This document shows positions 1 to 8,580 of a stretch of DNA of 64,000 nt, in pieces; position 1 is the first letter of the stretch, and the number at the start of each line of letters is the position of its first letter. The notes beneath the pieces are model-generated. The model saw nothing but the letters and a program-made list of their open reading frames with translations, was not told the origin of the DNA and ran no database searches. This DNA is from Clostridium sp. AWRP (GTDB lineage Bacteria; Bacillota; Clostridia; Clostridiales; Clostridiaceae). Both the position numbers and the translations under genes were made by a program. Location: contig NZ_CP029758.2 in NCBI RefSeq assembly GCF_004006395.2, forward strand, positions 186,001 through 250,000. Reading direction: 5' to 3'.

Positions 1-2
1 GA

Positions 3-758
3 AGTTATGCCTATTTATGTAGATGGGTTGACTCTAGACAGTGTAATTTTGAAAATCCATTGGATGTTTTAGTTGCAACTTCTAAGTTAGCAGAACTTCA
101 TAAAAAAAGCTGCAATTTTAAAGTGCTAAAAAATATGAATCCTAGGATAGGATGGTTTAAGTGGATAGATACTTTTAAAACTAGAGAAAGTGAAATAGTA
201 GATTTTAAAAAAAGAATATTAAAAAAAGACCATAAGGAAGAATTTGATATATTGTATCTAAATTCTATGGAAAAGGAAATAAGTATTGCGGAAAAATCTA
301 TAGAAGATTTAAAAAAGACCAGATATTTAGATGAAATGAAACAAGAAATCTTAAGTAATGGATTTTGTCATCATGATTATGCTAATCATAATATTTTAAT
401 AGATACTGAAGGAGAAATAAATATTATAGATTTTGATTACTGTATATTAGATACCCATCTTCATGACCTGTCTAGTTTGCTTATAAGAAGGATGAAAAAC
501 GGCAAATGGAATATGAATAATGCGTCTTTTATAATTGATGCATATAATGCTATAAATATTGTAAAAACAGAGCATATACCTATTATGTCGGCGTTTATGG
601 AGTTCCCTCAAGGATATTGGCAACTTGGAATACAGTATTATTGGGAAAAGCAGCCTTGGGGAGAAGAGGCGTTTATGAGAAAGTTAAAAAGAATTTTAGG
701 TGACACAAGAGAAAGACTGGAATTCATAGATGAGTTTAAGAAGAGCAAATACAATTGA
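3..758 (+). CDS. CotS-family spore coat kinase-like protein (5' end outside window)
   Basis: The reading frame is open from base 3, so the first part of the gene lies upstream of the window and the TTG at 60 is internal. The 251 visible residues match the C-terminal two thirds of the neighbouring CotS-family proteins. They include an aminoglycoside-phosphotransferase-like catalytic motif (GFCHHDYANHNIL) and a metal-binding-like DFD motif (INIIDFDYC). In Bacillus CotS is an inner/outer coat protein. By fold the family resembles small-molecule kinases, but no substrate is established. It is the first of four related genes here and is followed closely by a Lys-rich small gene with its own ribosome binding site, suggesting one operon. 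Confidence 0.85.
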   Translation, partial: SYAYLCRWVDSRQCNFENPLDVLVATSKLAELHKKSCNFKVLKNMNPRIGWFKWIDTFKTRESEIVDFKKRILKKDHKEEFDILYLNSMEKEISIAEKSIEDLKKTRYLDEMKQEILSNGFCHHDYANHNILIDTEGEINIIDFDYCILDTHLHDLSSLLIRRMKNGKWNMNNASFIIDAYNAINIVKTEHIPIMSAFMEFPQGYWQLGIQYYWEKQPWGEEAFMRKLKRILGDTRERLEFIDEFKKSKYN

Positions 759-781
759 AATTTTAAAAGGAGGAACATCTA

Positions 782-979
782 ATGTCACATAAGAAGTCAC
801 ATAGTAAAAATATAGATGAATTTGAAAATAAGGATTTAGGATATTATGAAAGTAAAGTGGATAGTTTAAAGAAGACTGTAAAGCAGCTAGAAAAAATGAA
901 TAAAAGAAAAAAGGAAGTTATGAAATTAGAAAAGAAGAGGAAAAAAATGTTAAAGGAAATGAAAAAAATGCATAGATAG
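782..979 (+). CDS. Small Lys-rich coiled-coil protein in CotS cluster
   Basis: This 65-residue protein is preceded by a very good AGGAGG 7 nt before ATG. I do not recognise a family. The sequence is dominated by Lys, Glu and Met. From about residue 25 to the end it shows heptad-like spacing of Leu, Met and Val (SLKKTVKQLEKMNKRKKEV and onward), so a basic coiled coil is likely; there is no signal peptide or membrane segment. It lies 23 nt after one CotS-like gene and 37 nt before another, so it probably belongs to the spore coat operon. A structural or scaffold role is inference. Confidence 0.7.
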   Translation: MSHKKSHSKNIDEFENKDLGYYESKVDSLKKTVKQLEKMNKRKKEVMKLEKKRKKMLKEMKKMHR

Positions 980-1016
980 GGCAATCTCACAGGCAAAGCA
1001 AAGAGGTGGTTTAAAA

Positions 1017-1784
1017 ATGTACTTTGAGGATGTTGAATCATGCTTTGTTAATTATCTAGAATCAAAAAAAATATTTAAGGTAAAAAAATTTGATAATACA
1101 ATAAAGTACAAGGATATATCTCTGGATAACATAAAAGAACAGATGTCTATAATTAGTGAATTTCATAGAAGAACTTTAAAATACAGTGGTATTATGAATA
1201 AAAGATTATATAACAATATAGGAAAAGAAGTAGAACAGTATAAGGTTTATACGAAGAAATTGAAAAAATATCTAGATAGAATAGAGAAGTTACAAAACAA
1301 GACTTTATTTCAGGAAAAACTGAATCAAATAGGAAAAAAGTATTTAATAAGAGCAGAAAGTTGCATGGACAATCTAGATAAAAATGGTTATAAGAATTTA
1401 ATAATTAGAAGCATGAAAAGGGTGGAAATGTGTCTTAGAAACACATATTTTAACAATCTGAGAAAAAAAGAAGATATAGAAGTTATAGATATACAAGGGT
1501 GCTGTTATAATATGGTAGAAATGGATGCGGTATATTTCTTAAGTAGAATAAAAAGAAAAGGTATGAGTGCAAATTTTTATGAAATTATAATGGAATTTTG
1601 TAAGTACGAACATTTAAAAAAAAGTAGTGTGCAGTTTATTTTATCAATGATATCTTATCCTTATGAGGTTATGAAATGCTGCATTAAATATATATATGGT
1701 ACAAAAAATTGGACGGAAAAAGAATATATACTTAAACTAAATAAAGCTATAGATGAAGATGGAGAGAGTCTAATTAAATTTTAG
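1017..1784 (+). CDS. Degenerate CotS-like protein lacking kinase motifs
   Basis: This 255-residue protein starts at ATG 8 nt after GAGGTGG. Its length and C-terminal layout (a hydrophobic stretch ISYPYEVMKCCIKYIYG, then an NWTEKEYILKL segment) match the end of the adjacent CotS proteins (SFPNDFYTIARDYY..., EWEEEVFLDRL). At the place where the paralogs have the HHD catalytic motif and the DFD motif it has neither (MKRVEMCLRNTYFNN, then VIDIQGCCYNM). The N-terminal lobe is also shortened. It is therefore most likely a catalytically dead paralog kept as a structural coat protein. It could also be a decaying duplicate, but the frame is intact and the ribosome binding site is good. Confidence 0.7.
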   Translation: MYFEDVESCFVNYLESKKIFKVKKFDNTIKYKDISLDNIKEQMSIISEFHRRTLKYSGIMNKRLYNNIGKEVEQYKVYTKKLKKYLDRIEKLQNKTLFQEKLNQIGKKYLIRAESCMDNLDKNGYKNLIIRSMKRVEMCLRNTYFNNLRKKEDIEVIDIQGCCYNMVEMDAVYFLSRIKRKGMSANFYEIIMEFCKYEHLKKSSVQFILSMISYPYEVMKCCIKYIYGTKNWTEKEYILKLNKAIDEDGESLIKF

Positions 1785-1804
1785 ATGGTAAGGGGGAGGC
1801 ACAA

Positions 1805-2827
1805 TTGGTAGACAGATATGGTGAAAAAAAATATTTAACCAAGTATGATTTGTGTACAAAGCTTTTTGATAGATTTGATTTAAAAGTATATGATGTTGTA
1901 CCGGTTAGACGTGTATATATGATTTCTACAGACAAAGGAGAAAAAATATTAAAAAAAGTAGATTATACTTTAGATGAGCTGAAGTTTATATATAATGTTT
2001 TAAATTATGTGAGAACAAAATTCCCTAGAATAATAAATTTTGTGAAAAATAAAGCAGGAGAAATATATACTATTTGGGATGGAGATATGTACTGTATAAT
2101 GGATACAGTAAATGGAACGGAATGTAATTTTAGTAATCCTATAGAATTGGATATTGCAGCAGAAGGCTTAGGCGAATTTCATCTTGCATCTGAAGGATTT
2201 AAGACAGATATATATAATAAGAGTAATAATGGAAGATTGATTGATGCTTTTAAGAGAAGAATTCAAGAAATGGAGTTTTTTAAAAATATAGCGAATATTC
2301 ATGAGAAGAAGACAGAGTTTGACGAAATATTTATAAAAAATTGGAATTACTATATAGAAGAAATAGAAAAAAGCATAATATTACTTCAACAATCTCACTA
2401 TTATAAATTGTGTAGTGAAGAGGATAAAATAGTAGTATGCCACCATGATTTAGCGTATCATAATATATTAATAAATGAAAATCAAGCGTATTTTATAGAT
2501 TTTGATTATGCCATCATAGACCTTAAAGTGCATGATCTTTGTAACTTTATAAACAAAGTTATTAAAAATTTTGCCTTTGATATAGATAAAACTAATTCTA
2601 TAATAAACAGTTATTGCAATAAAAATACTTTAAATCGTAGGGAACTTGAAGTACTATATGCTATGTTAAGTTTTCCTAATGATTTTTACACTATAGCCAG
2701 AGATTATTATAGTAAGCGTAAGGAGTGGGAAGAAGAAGTATTTCTAGATAGATTGAAGAGAAAAACTAGATATAAAGAGGACAGAAAAGAATTTTTACAA
2801 GAATTTACAGATAAAATTCTACATTAG
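1805..2827 (+). CDS. CotS-family spore coat kinase-like protein
   Basis: This 340-residue protein begins with TTG at 1805, 5 nt after a GGGGGAGG ribosome binding site; no better start fits. It is a full-length CotS/APH-fold protein. The N-terminal lobe has a conserved Lys (GEKILKKVDY), and the C-terminal lobe has the catalytic-loop motif CHHDLAYHNIL followed by the YFIDFDYAI metal-binding-like motif. No signal peptide or membrane segment is seen. It follows the degenerate paralog by 20 nt and ends about 40 nt before a strong terminator-like hairpin, so it is probably the last gene of the left coat operon. Confidence 0.88.
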   Translation: MVDRYGEKKYLTKYDLCTKLFDRFDLKVYDVVPVRRVYMISTDKGEKILKKVDYTLDELKFIYNVLNYVRTKFPRIINFVKNKAGEIYTIWDGDMYCIMDTVNGTECNFSNPIELDIAAEGLGEFHLASEGFKTDIYNKSNNGRLIDAFKRRIQEMEFFKNIANIHEKKTEFDEIFIKNWNYYIEEIEKSIILLQQSHYYKLCSEEDKIVVCHHDLAYHNILINENQAYFIDFDYAIIDLKVHDLCNFINKVIKNFAFDIDKTNSIINSYCNKNTLNRRELEVLYAMLSFPNDFYTIARDYYSKRKEWEEEVFLDRLKRKTRYKEDRKEFLQEFTDKILH

Positions 2828-2864
2828 GTGAATAATATATTTATAAAAAAATAAATAAAGTATG

Positions 2865-2922
2865 TAAGAAACCGCATATATCCTTAGAATCTATGTATTT
2901 CAAAGATATATGCGGTTTCTTA
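2865..2922. terminator. Bidirectional terminator between cotS-like gene and glycosyltransferase
   Basis: An 18-bp perfect inverted repeat (2865-2882 with 2905-2922, AAGAAACCGCATATATC type) lies between two convergent genes. A/T runs flank both sides, so it can stop transcription from either direction. Confidence 0.85.
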
Positions 2923-2935
2923 TAATTTAAATTGG

Positions 2936-4060
2936 TTATTTTTTTAGAATTTTGTTGTATGCATCCAAGGTATCTTGGGTAGTTTTACCCCAACTTAGTT
3001 CAGAAGCTCTTTTCATACCAGAGGATATTAACTTATTTCTAAGGTTATTATCTGAAAGTACGGCTAACATGGATTCATATAAATTAGTTTGGTCTGTAGG
3101 GTCTACGAGAAGAGCACCATTTTCAACTACTTCAGGAAGTGAAGTTGTATTTGATACTATTACAGGTATTCCACAGGACATAGCCTCTATTGGAGGAAGA
3201 CCAAATCCTTCATAAAAAGAGGGATATACAAATAATTCAGCCCCATTGTATATATATGGAAGATGATCCATAGAGATAAAACCTGGGAATATAACTTTGT
3301 CCGATATATTTAATTTTTCAGCACGATTTTTATATATTTTATATGATATTCCTCTATTACCAGCAATAACTAAATTCAGAGGACTTTTATATGAAGACAC
3401 TAATTTGCTGAAGCTTTCAATAAGCCCAAGTATATTTTTTCTTGGACTGAATCCACCTACATATAGAATATAATCTCCAGTTATAGAGTAATATCTTTTA
3501 GCAACATATTTACTTATTCTTTTATCAATGGGTTTATATATCTCTTCACTGGCTAGATGAGTGACATATATTTTGTCTTCAGGGAAATCAAAGGCCTTCA
3601 TGATGTCTTTTTTAGAAAAGTTTGAAACTGTAATAATTCCATCACATTGGGGTATTGCTTTAGGTATATAATCTGAAAAAACCTTGAGATATCTATCACT
3701 TACGGTTGAAGGCATTCTATAGGGAATTACATCGTGAAGTGTTATGACAAATTTACAATTTTTGTGAATGGGAAGCCCAACTCCATTTTGAGGAACATGA
3801 TACAATTGTATATTAGTATCTTTTATTGTATTCGGCACATTGACTTCTTGCCAAAAGTTGTGAATATTGTCTTGAGGGAGTGCATCTAGTCTAAAGTTTT
3901 TTTTAAAATTTATATTATCTCTAAATCCCTCCGGCATGAAAAGTAAGTAATTATTTATATTATCAATATTATTTAAACAATTTAGTAGTTGGTAAGTATA
4001 AGTACCTATACCAGTACCTCTATACCATTTTGCGGCACGTCCATCAATGCCTATTTTCAT
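2936..4060 (-). CDS. CotSA-like glycosyltransferase family 4
   Basis: This 374-residue GT-B glycosyltransferase is read on the minus strand. I start it at the ATG complementary to 4058-4060 (MKIGIDGRA), which has AGAGAGG 9 nt upstream; the ATG 33 nt further out has no such site. Visible motifs are the N-terminal GIDGRAAKWYRGTGIGTY nucleotide-sugar domain start, a YVGGFSPRKN linker, and a C-terminal E-x7-E type motif (YEGFGLPPIEAMSCG). In Bacillus the cotSA gene, adjacent to cotS, encodes the same family in the spore coat. The substrate is unknown; coat or exosporium glycan synthesis is inferred from its position inside the CotS cluster. Confidence 0.87.
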   Translation of the reverse strand: MKIGIDGRAAKWYRGTGIGTYTYQLLNCLNNIDNINNYLLFMPEGFRDNINFKKNFRLDALPQDNIHNFWQEVNVPNTIKDTNIQLYHVPQNGVGLPIHKNCKFVITLHDVIPYRMPSTVSDRYLKVFSDYIPKAIPQCDGIITVSNFSKKDIMKAFDFPEDKIYVTHLASEEIYKPIDKRISKYVAKRYYSITGDYILYVGGFSPRKNILGLIESFSKLVSSYKSPLNLVIAGNRGISYKIYKNRAEKLNISDKVIFPGFISMDHLPYIYNGAELFVYPSFYEGFGLPPIEAMSCGIPVIVSNTTSLPEVVENGALLVDPTDQTNLYESMLAVLSDNNLRNKLISSGMKRASELSWGKTTQDTLDAYNKILKK

Positions 4061-4173
4061 AAAGTTATTCCTCTCTAAATTAGTATATTTCATTATATTA
4101 AAATAAAGCTCAAAATGTTAATATTCTTCTAAATTAATTTAAGACCTCATATAAATATATAGGGGTGATTAAC

Positions 4174-5175
4174 ATGATGCGAGAATTTGAAATAGAAAGA
4201 CAATTTGATGTAAAAATTGAAAATATAAAACCAAGCAAAGGAGTATATCTTCTAAAAACAGACAAAGGAATGAAGTGTTTAAAAAAGGTAAACTATGGAA
4301 CTCAAAAACTTCTGTTTGTTTATGGAGCAAAGGAGCATCTTATAAAAAATGGGTTCCCATATGTAGATAAGTATTGCAATAATGTAGATGGAAATCCATA
4401 TGCACTTGTAAATGAAGATATATATACTCTTTCCGAATGGATTAGCGGCAGGGAATGTGATTTTAAAAATAGAGATGATGTCATAAATGCTTCTAAGTGC
4501 CTGGCAAATTTACATGCAGCTTCCAAAGGATATGAGCCGCCGGAAAACAGCAAATTGAAGACAGATCTTGGCAGGTGGCACCATCTTATGGAAAAAAGGG
4601 TTAAAGCTCTTGATAAAATGAGAGACATGGGTAGAAAAAAAAGTAACAAGGGAGATTTTGACTTAAATTATACTAAGGAAGTTCAGTTTTATAAAGATTT
4701 TGGAAGAAAGGCCATAGAGGTATTGAATGATTCTAAATATGATGAGTTATGTAATATCACAGAAAAGGAAGAAGGCTTTTGTCATCATGATTTTACCTAT
4801 CACAATATAGTAATTGATAATAATAATAAAGTAAATGTAATAGACTTCGACTATTGTAAAAGGGAAGTTAGGGCTTATGATATTTCGTCTTTTATGGGTA
4901 AGGTTTTAAAAAGATCCAACTGGGATATAGCTAATGCAGAGCTTATAATTAATTCATATAATGAAGTTAGCCCTATTAAAGAAGAAGAATACAGGGTGAT
5001 ATTTGCTTTTTTGCTATTTCCTCAAAGGTTTTGGAGGTTGGCTAATAGATACTACTATAACGAAGTCAATTGGCCTTTAAAGACTTATAATAATAAACTT
5101 CAGGAATTAATTTCTGAGCAGGGTAAATATATTGATTTTATTGAGAAATTTAAAAAAATATATAACCAGAAGTAA
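4174..5175 (+). CDS. CotS-family spore coat kinase-like protein
   Basis: This 333-residue paralog of the genes at 3 and 1805 starts at ATG 4174, 8 nt after AGGGG; a GTG at 4165 overlaps the ribosome binding site and is less likely. It carries the GFCHHDFTYHNIVI catalytic-loop-like motif and VNVIDFDYC. The C-terminal end matches its paralogs (FPQRFWRLANRYYY). It is divergent from the glycosyltransferase, with about 110 nt between them that must hold both promoters. A terminator follows at 5192. A coat or forespore-associated kinase-like role is inferred from family and context. Confidence 0.88.
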   Translation: MMREFEIERQFDVKIENIKPSKGVYLLKTDKGMKCLKKVNYGTQKLLFVYGAKEHLIKNGFPYVDKYCNNVDGNPYALVNEDIYTLSEWISGRECDFKNRDDVINASKCLANLHAASKGYEPPENSKLKTDLGRWHHLMEKRVKALDKMRDMGRKKSNKGDFDLNYTKEVQFYKDFGRKAIEVLNDSKYDELCNITEKEEGFCHHDFTYHNIVIDNNNKVNVIDFDYCKREVRAYDISSFMGKVLKRSNWDIANAELIINSYNEVSPIKEEEYRVIFAFLLFPQRFWRLANRYYYNEVNWPLKTYNNKLQELISEQGKYIDFIEKFKKIYNQK

Positions 5176-5191
5176 AATTATCAAAGAAGGT

Positions 5192-5243
5192 TAGGATCTA
5201 TACCTGGAATTTTAAATTAAATCCGGTATAGTCCTTATTTTTT
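5192..5243 (+). terminator. Terminator after CotS-family gene
   Basis: The arms GGATCTATACC (5194-5204) and GGTATAGTCC (5225-5234) pair with one mismatch and are followed by a T-rich run. It separates the coat gene from yabG. Confidence 0.75.
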
Positions 5244-5273
5244 GCACTTAAAAGGCATTGTATTCATAATATA
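5244..5273 (+). promoter_or_regulatory. Candidate sigma-K promoter of yabG
   Basis: CATAATATA at 5265-5273 matches the sigma-K -10 pattern CATANNNTA, and GCAC at 5244-5247 fits the short -35 AC element with about 17 nt between. It lies directly behind the upstream terminator and 35 nt before yabG, which is sigma-K dependent in Bacillus. This is a consensus match only. Confidence 0.4.
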
Positions 5274-5307
5274 TACCATGACTTTTTATATGGGGATGTA
5301 TGAAAAT

Positions 5308-6177
5308 ATGAAAATAGGAGATGTAGTGGTAAGGAAATCTTACGATAGAGATATAACTTTTAAAATAATAGATGTGAAGGAAGAAGCAGAAGGAAAATTA
5401 TATATTCTAAAGGGAATAAATTTGAGAATAATTGCAGATTCAGCTGAAGATGATTTAGAACCTGTATCTAAAGATTCTCTTACAGAAAGTGAAAAAGTAT
5501 TTAGTAGACAAGTCAATAGATCTATTAAAGATATTTTAGCAAGCAGGGGAGGGTTCAGGCAAGAATACAATATAACAAAATTTTTATCCCATAAATCAGG
5601 CAAGGAATTGACTTTTGGAAGACCAGGGAAGATACTTCACATAGATGGAGATTCGGAATATTTAGATGTATGTCTTAAAGTATATAAGCAGCTTTTATTA
5701 GATGTAGTTGGGAAAAATATACCAGAGAAAGATCAACCTAGTCAGGTAGTGGAGTTAGTAAAGGAAATTAAGCCTGATATAGTTGTGATTACAGGACATG
5801 ATGCTATAGTTAAAGGTACTAAGGACTATACAGATTTAAACAACTACAAAAATTCCAAGTATTTTGTAAAAACAGTATCCGAGCTTAGAAATTACAAATC
5901 TAACTATGATGATTTAGTAATATTTGCGGGGGCATGCCAGTCCTGCTACGAGAAAATTTTAGATTCAGGAGCTAATTTTGCAAGCTCACCTAGTAGAGTA
6001 CTTATTCATTGTTTGGACCCAGTATTTTTGTGCGAAAAAATAGCATATACCAATATAGAAAAAGTTGTATCCATTCAAGATGCATTAGAAAATACTATAA
6101 CAAGAACTAATGGCATTGGAGGATTACAAACAAGAGGAAAGTATAGAGAAGGATTTCCAAAATCACTCTATGTATAA
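5308..6177 (+). CDS. yabG: Sporulation-specific protease YabG
   Basis: YabG is the mother-cell cysteine protease (peptidase U57 family) that processes spore coat proteins. The 289-residue product, started at the ATG of MKIGDVVVRKSYD, has the family length; a longer frame to TTG 5242 would run into the terminator and promoter region. Visible features are the N-terminal MKIGDVVVRKSY domain, the central IKPDIVVITGHDA segment and the conserved IFAGACQSCYE region that contains the likely catalytic Cys. Its place before veg and upstream of ispE is the conserved Bacillus/Clostridium order. Expression is expected late in the mother cell. Confidence 0.95.
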   Translation: MKIGDVVVRKSYDRDITFKIIDVKEEAEGKLYILKGINLRIIADSAEDDLEPVSKDSLTESEKVFSRQVNRSIKDILASRGGFRQEYNITKFLSHKSGKELTFGRPGKILHIDGDSEYLDVCLKVYKQLLLDVVGKNIPEKDQPSQVVELVKEIKPDIVVITGHDAIVKGTKDYTDLNNYKNSKYFVKTVSELRNYKSNYDDLVIFAGACQSCYEKILDSGANFASSPSRVLIHCLDPVFLCEKIAYTNIEKVVSIQDALENTITRTNGIGGLQTRGKYREGFPKSLYV

Positions 6178-6285
6178 AAATCATAAAAATAGTAAATATT
6201 ATTGTATATATGAGTGACTTAAAGAAATAACAATATAAAATGCTATAAATAGAAGTATCCTGGTTCTGTTTACAAAAAATTAATA

Positions 6286-6315
6286 TTGACAAAGCGATTT
6301 ATTAACTGATATACT
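6286..6315 (+). promoter_or_regulatory. Upstream sigma-A promoter of veg
   Basis: TTGACA (6286-6291), 18 nt, TATACT (6310-6315). First of two tandem vegetative promoters before veg. Confidence 0.75.
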
Positions 6316-6326
6316 AAAAAGTTTAA

Positions 6327-6355
6327 TTGACATAATAGCACATAGAGAGTATAAT
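6327..6355 (+). promoter_or_regulatory. Consensus sigma-A promoter of veg
   Basis: TTGACA (6327-6332), exactly 17 nt, TATAAT (6350-6355): a perfect consensus match, ending 27 nt before the veg start. The Bacillus veg promoter is also known to be very strong. Confidence 0.88.
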
Positions 6356-6382
6356 ATAAAATGTTGAAAGAGGGTGTTTGAA

Positions 6383-6622
6383 ATGATGGAAGGATCTAAT
6401 GTATTAGCTTCTATAAGAAAAAATATTGAAAATCATGTGGGAGATAAGGTAACCCTAAAAGCAAACGGTGGTAGGAGAAAAGTTTTTGTTAATAAGGGAA
6501 CGATAGAAAAAGCTTATCCTAGTATATTTGTGATTAGATTAGAAAGTGACACCCAAAGGAAAGTGACATATAGCTATTCAGATGTTTTAACTAAGACAGT
6601 TCAGTTAGTTTTCCCAGTATAA
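6383..6622 (+). CDS. veg: Veg protein
   Basis: Veg is a small conserved Firmicute protein linked in Bacillus to biofilm matrix gene control; its exact biochemical role is unclear. The 79-residue product has the family signature NIENHVGDKVTLKANGGRRK and a C-terminal TYSYSDVLTKTVQL. It starts at ATG 6383, 8 nt after GAGGG; a GTG at 6374 overlaps that site. It is predicted to be strongly and constitutively transcribed from the two tandem sigma-A promoters, unlike the sporulation genes on both sides. A weak stem with a T tract follows the stop codon. Confidence 0.93.
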   Translation: MMEGSNVLASIRKNIENHVGDKVTLKANGGRRKVFVNKGTIEKAYPSIFVIRLESDTQRKVTYSYSDVLTKTVQLVFPV

Positions 6623-6624
6623 AA

Positions 6625-6660
6625 CGGCGTAAATTGGTATTAAATAGCCGATTTATTTTT
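6625..6660 (+). terminator. Weak terminator after veg
   Basis: CGGC/GCCG arms (6625-6628 and 6647-6650) with partial pairing inside, followed by ATTTATTTTT. Confidence 0.5.
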
Positions 6661-6734
6661 GCAATATTAATCAAATCAAATTACAGGAACCATTACCTTT
6701 ACTCTTTTCTAAGTGGTAATTAGTAGAATTAAGG

Positions 6735-6786
6735 ATAGTATATAGAATAATAATTTTAAATGATTATCATTCTATATACTATTTTT
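6735..6786 (+). terminator. Strong hairpin in veg-sipL gap
   Basis: A long stem (ATAGTATATAGAAT at 6735-6748 with its complement ending at 6782) followed by ATTTTTAATT. It is likely a second terminator between veg and the SPOCS gene. Apart from this hairpin and the sigma-E-like promoter, I see nothing else in the 390-nt gap. Confidence 0.6.
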
Positions 6787-6953
6787 AATTCTATAGGGTA
6801 AGAAGAAAGATGGCTAACTCCATCTTTCAACTATGGTATAAAAGGGTATTGAGAATTTATGAGAGGTTATATGGTTAACAACCAATTTAATATTACGTCA
6901 AAATTCTTTAAATGTCAATATTAATAGACATCATAAAAATCTTTACAATAGTA

Positions 6954-6982
6954 GCATATTTTTTATCTCAAATTTATATAAA
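6954..6982 (+). promoter_or_regulatory. Candidate sigma-E promoter of the SPOCS-LysM gene
   Basis: GCATATT at 6954-6960 fits the sigma-E -35 and TATATAAA at 6975-6982 partly fits the -10 (CATACANT type), with 14 nt between. It ends 34 nt before the start codon. SipL and SpoVID are mother-cell early genes, which agrees. Confidence 0.4.
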
Positions 6983-7016
6983 TAAATAGTAGGTTTTTAT
7001 GGAGGAGGTAATAAAT

Positions 7017-8570
7017 ATGAGCATAGATTTTATTAAAGAAAATATAGAATGTGAACAGTTGCTAGCCGAAGATTTTTCGGATACTGTTATAAAAGCAGAA
7101 TATGTAATACCTGATACAAATCCGGATGTTAAAGAAATTTTAATTCTTAATGCAAAGCCAAGTATAACTAATAAAGAAGTGATGCAGGATAAAGTATTTG
7201 TGGAGGGTAAAATAGAATATACTTTGCTTTATTTAGCAGAAGAAAGCGAAAACATGGGTATTTACAGTGTTAATTATACAGGAACATTTTCCAATTATGT
7301 AGAGGTGCCCGGCACAGAACATATGATGTTATGTGATTCAGATTGCTATGTGGAACATATGAATTGTACTATAGCAAATGAGAGAAAAATAGTTATTGAG
7401 GGAATTATAAAATTAAAGGCAGAAGTGTATAAAAAATATGAATTTGAGGTTATAAAAGATGTAACTGGATCTGAGGACATACAGATGTTAAAAAATCCTG
7501 CTACTGTAGATAAAATAGTTGGCACAGTTTCAGGAGATTTAGTTGCTAAAACTGAAATTCAGATATCTGTGGACAAACCGCAGGTTGGAAGTGTACTAGA
7601 ATATAATATAAATATTCATAAAAAAGATATAAAGGTGTTAGAAGATAAAATATCTGTAGAAGCTTATGTGCTTATTAGAATGCTCTATAGGGGAAAGGAC
7701 ACAAGAGATATTGTATGTATAGAAAAAGATGTGTTTGTAAGTAAGGAACTTCCAATGCAGGGAGTTAATCCTTCTATGGAAAGCCACACTGATTTTAACA
7801 TTGATGAAGTAGAACATACTATACGAGAAGATGACTTAGGGGAAAACAGAATAGTTGAGTTAGAAGTGCTTGTGAAATCCAATACTAAAGTTATGTATAA
7901 AGAAGATATGGATATAATAGAAGATGCATATTCTCCATCTTCTCTTATGCAAATGGAAAAAGAAGATTACGAATTGAATGTTATGCATGGACAAAATACT
8001 ACTCAAAGTATGGTTAAATCCAATATAGAAATAAATGAAGGAATTAAACCTACAGAAGTAATTATGTCTTATGGAGATGTGTGCATAACTGATAAGAAAA
8101 TAGTAGAGGATAAAGTTATTGTAGAAGGAGTTTTAAATGCTAAGATACTGTATAAAGATTCAGAAAATCAAATAAGGAGGTCTAATGAGGAGATACCTTT
8201 TAACTGTGGTGTAGATATACCTGAAAGTAAAATTGATATGCAGTGTATAGCAAAAGTGTCCTTAGAAAGTATAGAGGGAGAAATAGAGGTAGATACCATA
8301 GCAGTAAAAGCGGTTATAGAGGTTTATGCTAGAGTAAACTATATTACGCATAAAGAATTTTTAGTAAATATAGATGCCTTAGAGGGAGAGTTCCCGGATA
8401 AAAAATCTAGCCTAACTATATATGTAGTCCAGCAAGGGGACACCCTGTGGAAGATAGCTAAAAAGTACTATACTACAGTGGAAAACTTAGTGAAACTAAA
8501 CAGTATAGAAGATCCCGATAGTATAAAAGCCGGAGAAAAGCTTATTATACCGGGAAGAGCTGTTATATAA
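7017..8570 (+). CDS. SipL/SpoVID-like SPOCS-LysM spore coat morphogenesis protein
   Basis: This 517-residue protein has repeated SPOCS (DUF3794) modules over roughly residues 1-460 and one C-terminal LysM domain (YVVQQGDTLWKIAKKYYTTVENLVKLN, then AGEKLIIPG). This is the architecture of Clostridioides difficile SipL, the functional counterpart of SpoVID. SipL works with SpoIVA to let coat layers encase the forespore. The start is ATG 7017 behind GGAGGAGG; an in-frame ATG at 6999 overlaps that site and is rejected. No signal peptide or membrane segment is present, as expected for a mother-cell cytoplasmic coat protein. Confidence 0.88.
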   Translation: MSIDFIKENIECEQLLAEDFSDTVIKAEYVIPDTNPDVKEILILNAKPSITNKEVMQDKVFVEGKIEYTLLYLAEESENMGIYSVNYTGTFSNYVEVPGTEHMMLCDSDCYVEHMNCTIANERKIVIEGIIKLKAEVYKKYEFEVIKDVTGSEDIQMLKNPATVDKIVGTVSGDLVAKTEIQISVDKPQVGSVLEYNINIHKKDIKVLEDKISVEAYVLIRMLYRGKDTRDIVCIEKDVFVSKELPMQGVNPSMESHTDFNIDEVEHTIREDDLGENRIVELEVLVKSNTKVMYKEDMDIIEDAYSPSSLMQMEKEDYELNVMHGQNTTQSMVKSNIEINEGIKPTEVIMSYGDVCITDKKIVEDKVIVEGVLNAKILYKDSENQIRRSNEEIPFNCGVDIPESKIDMQCIAKVSLESIEGEIEVDTIAVKAVIEVYARVNYITHKEFLVNIDALEGEFPDKKSSLTIYVVQQGDTLWKIAKKYYTTVENLVKLNSIEDPDSIKAGEKLIIPGRAVI

Positions 8571-8580
8571 CTTAATTAAT

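Noticed and set aside
5242..5307. Upstream extension of yabG to TTG 5242
   Set aside because: It would start in the T tract of a terminator and add 22 residues absent from YabG family members; MKIGDVVVRKSY is the normal start.
6107..6292. Minus-strand frame of 61 codons after yabG
   Set aside because: Hydrophobic A/T-rich noise over the yabG end and veg promoter region, without a ribosome binding site.
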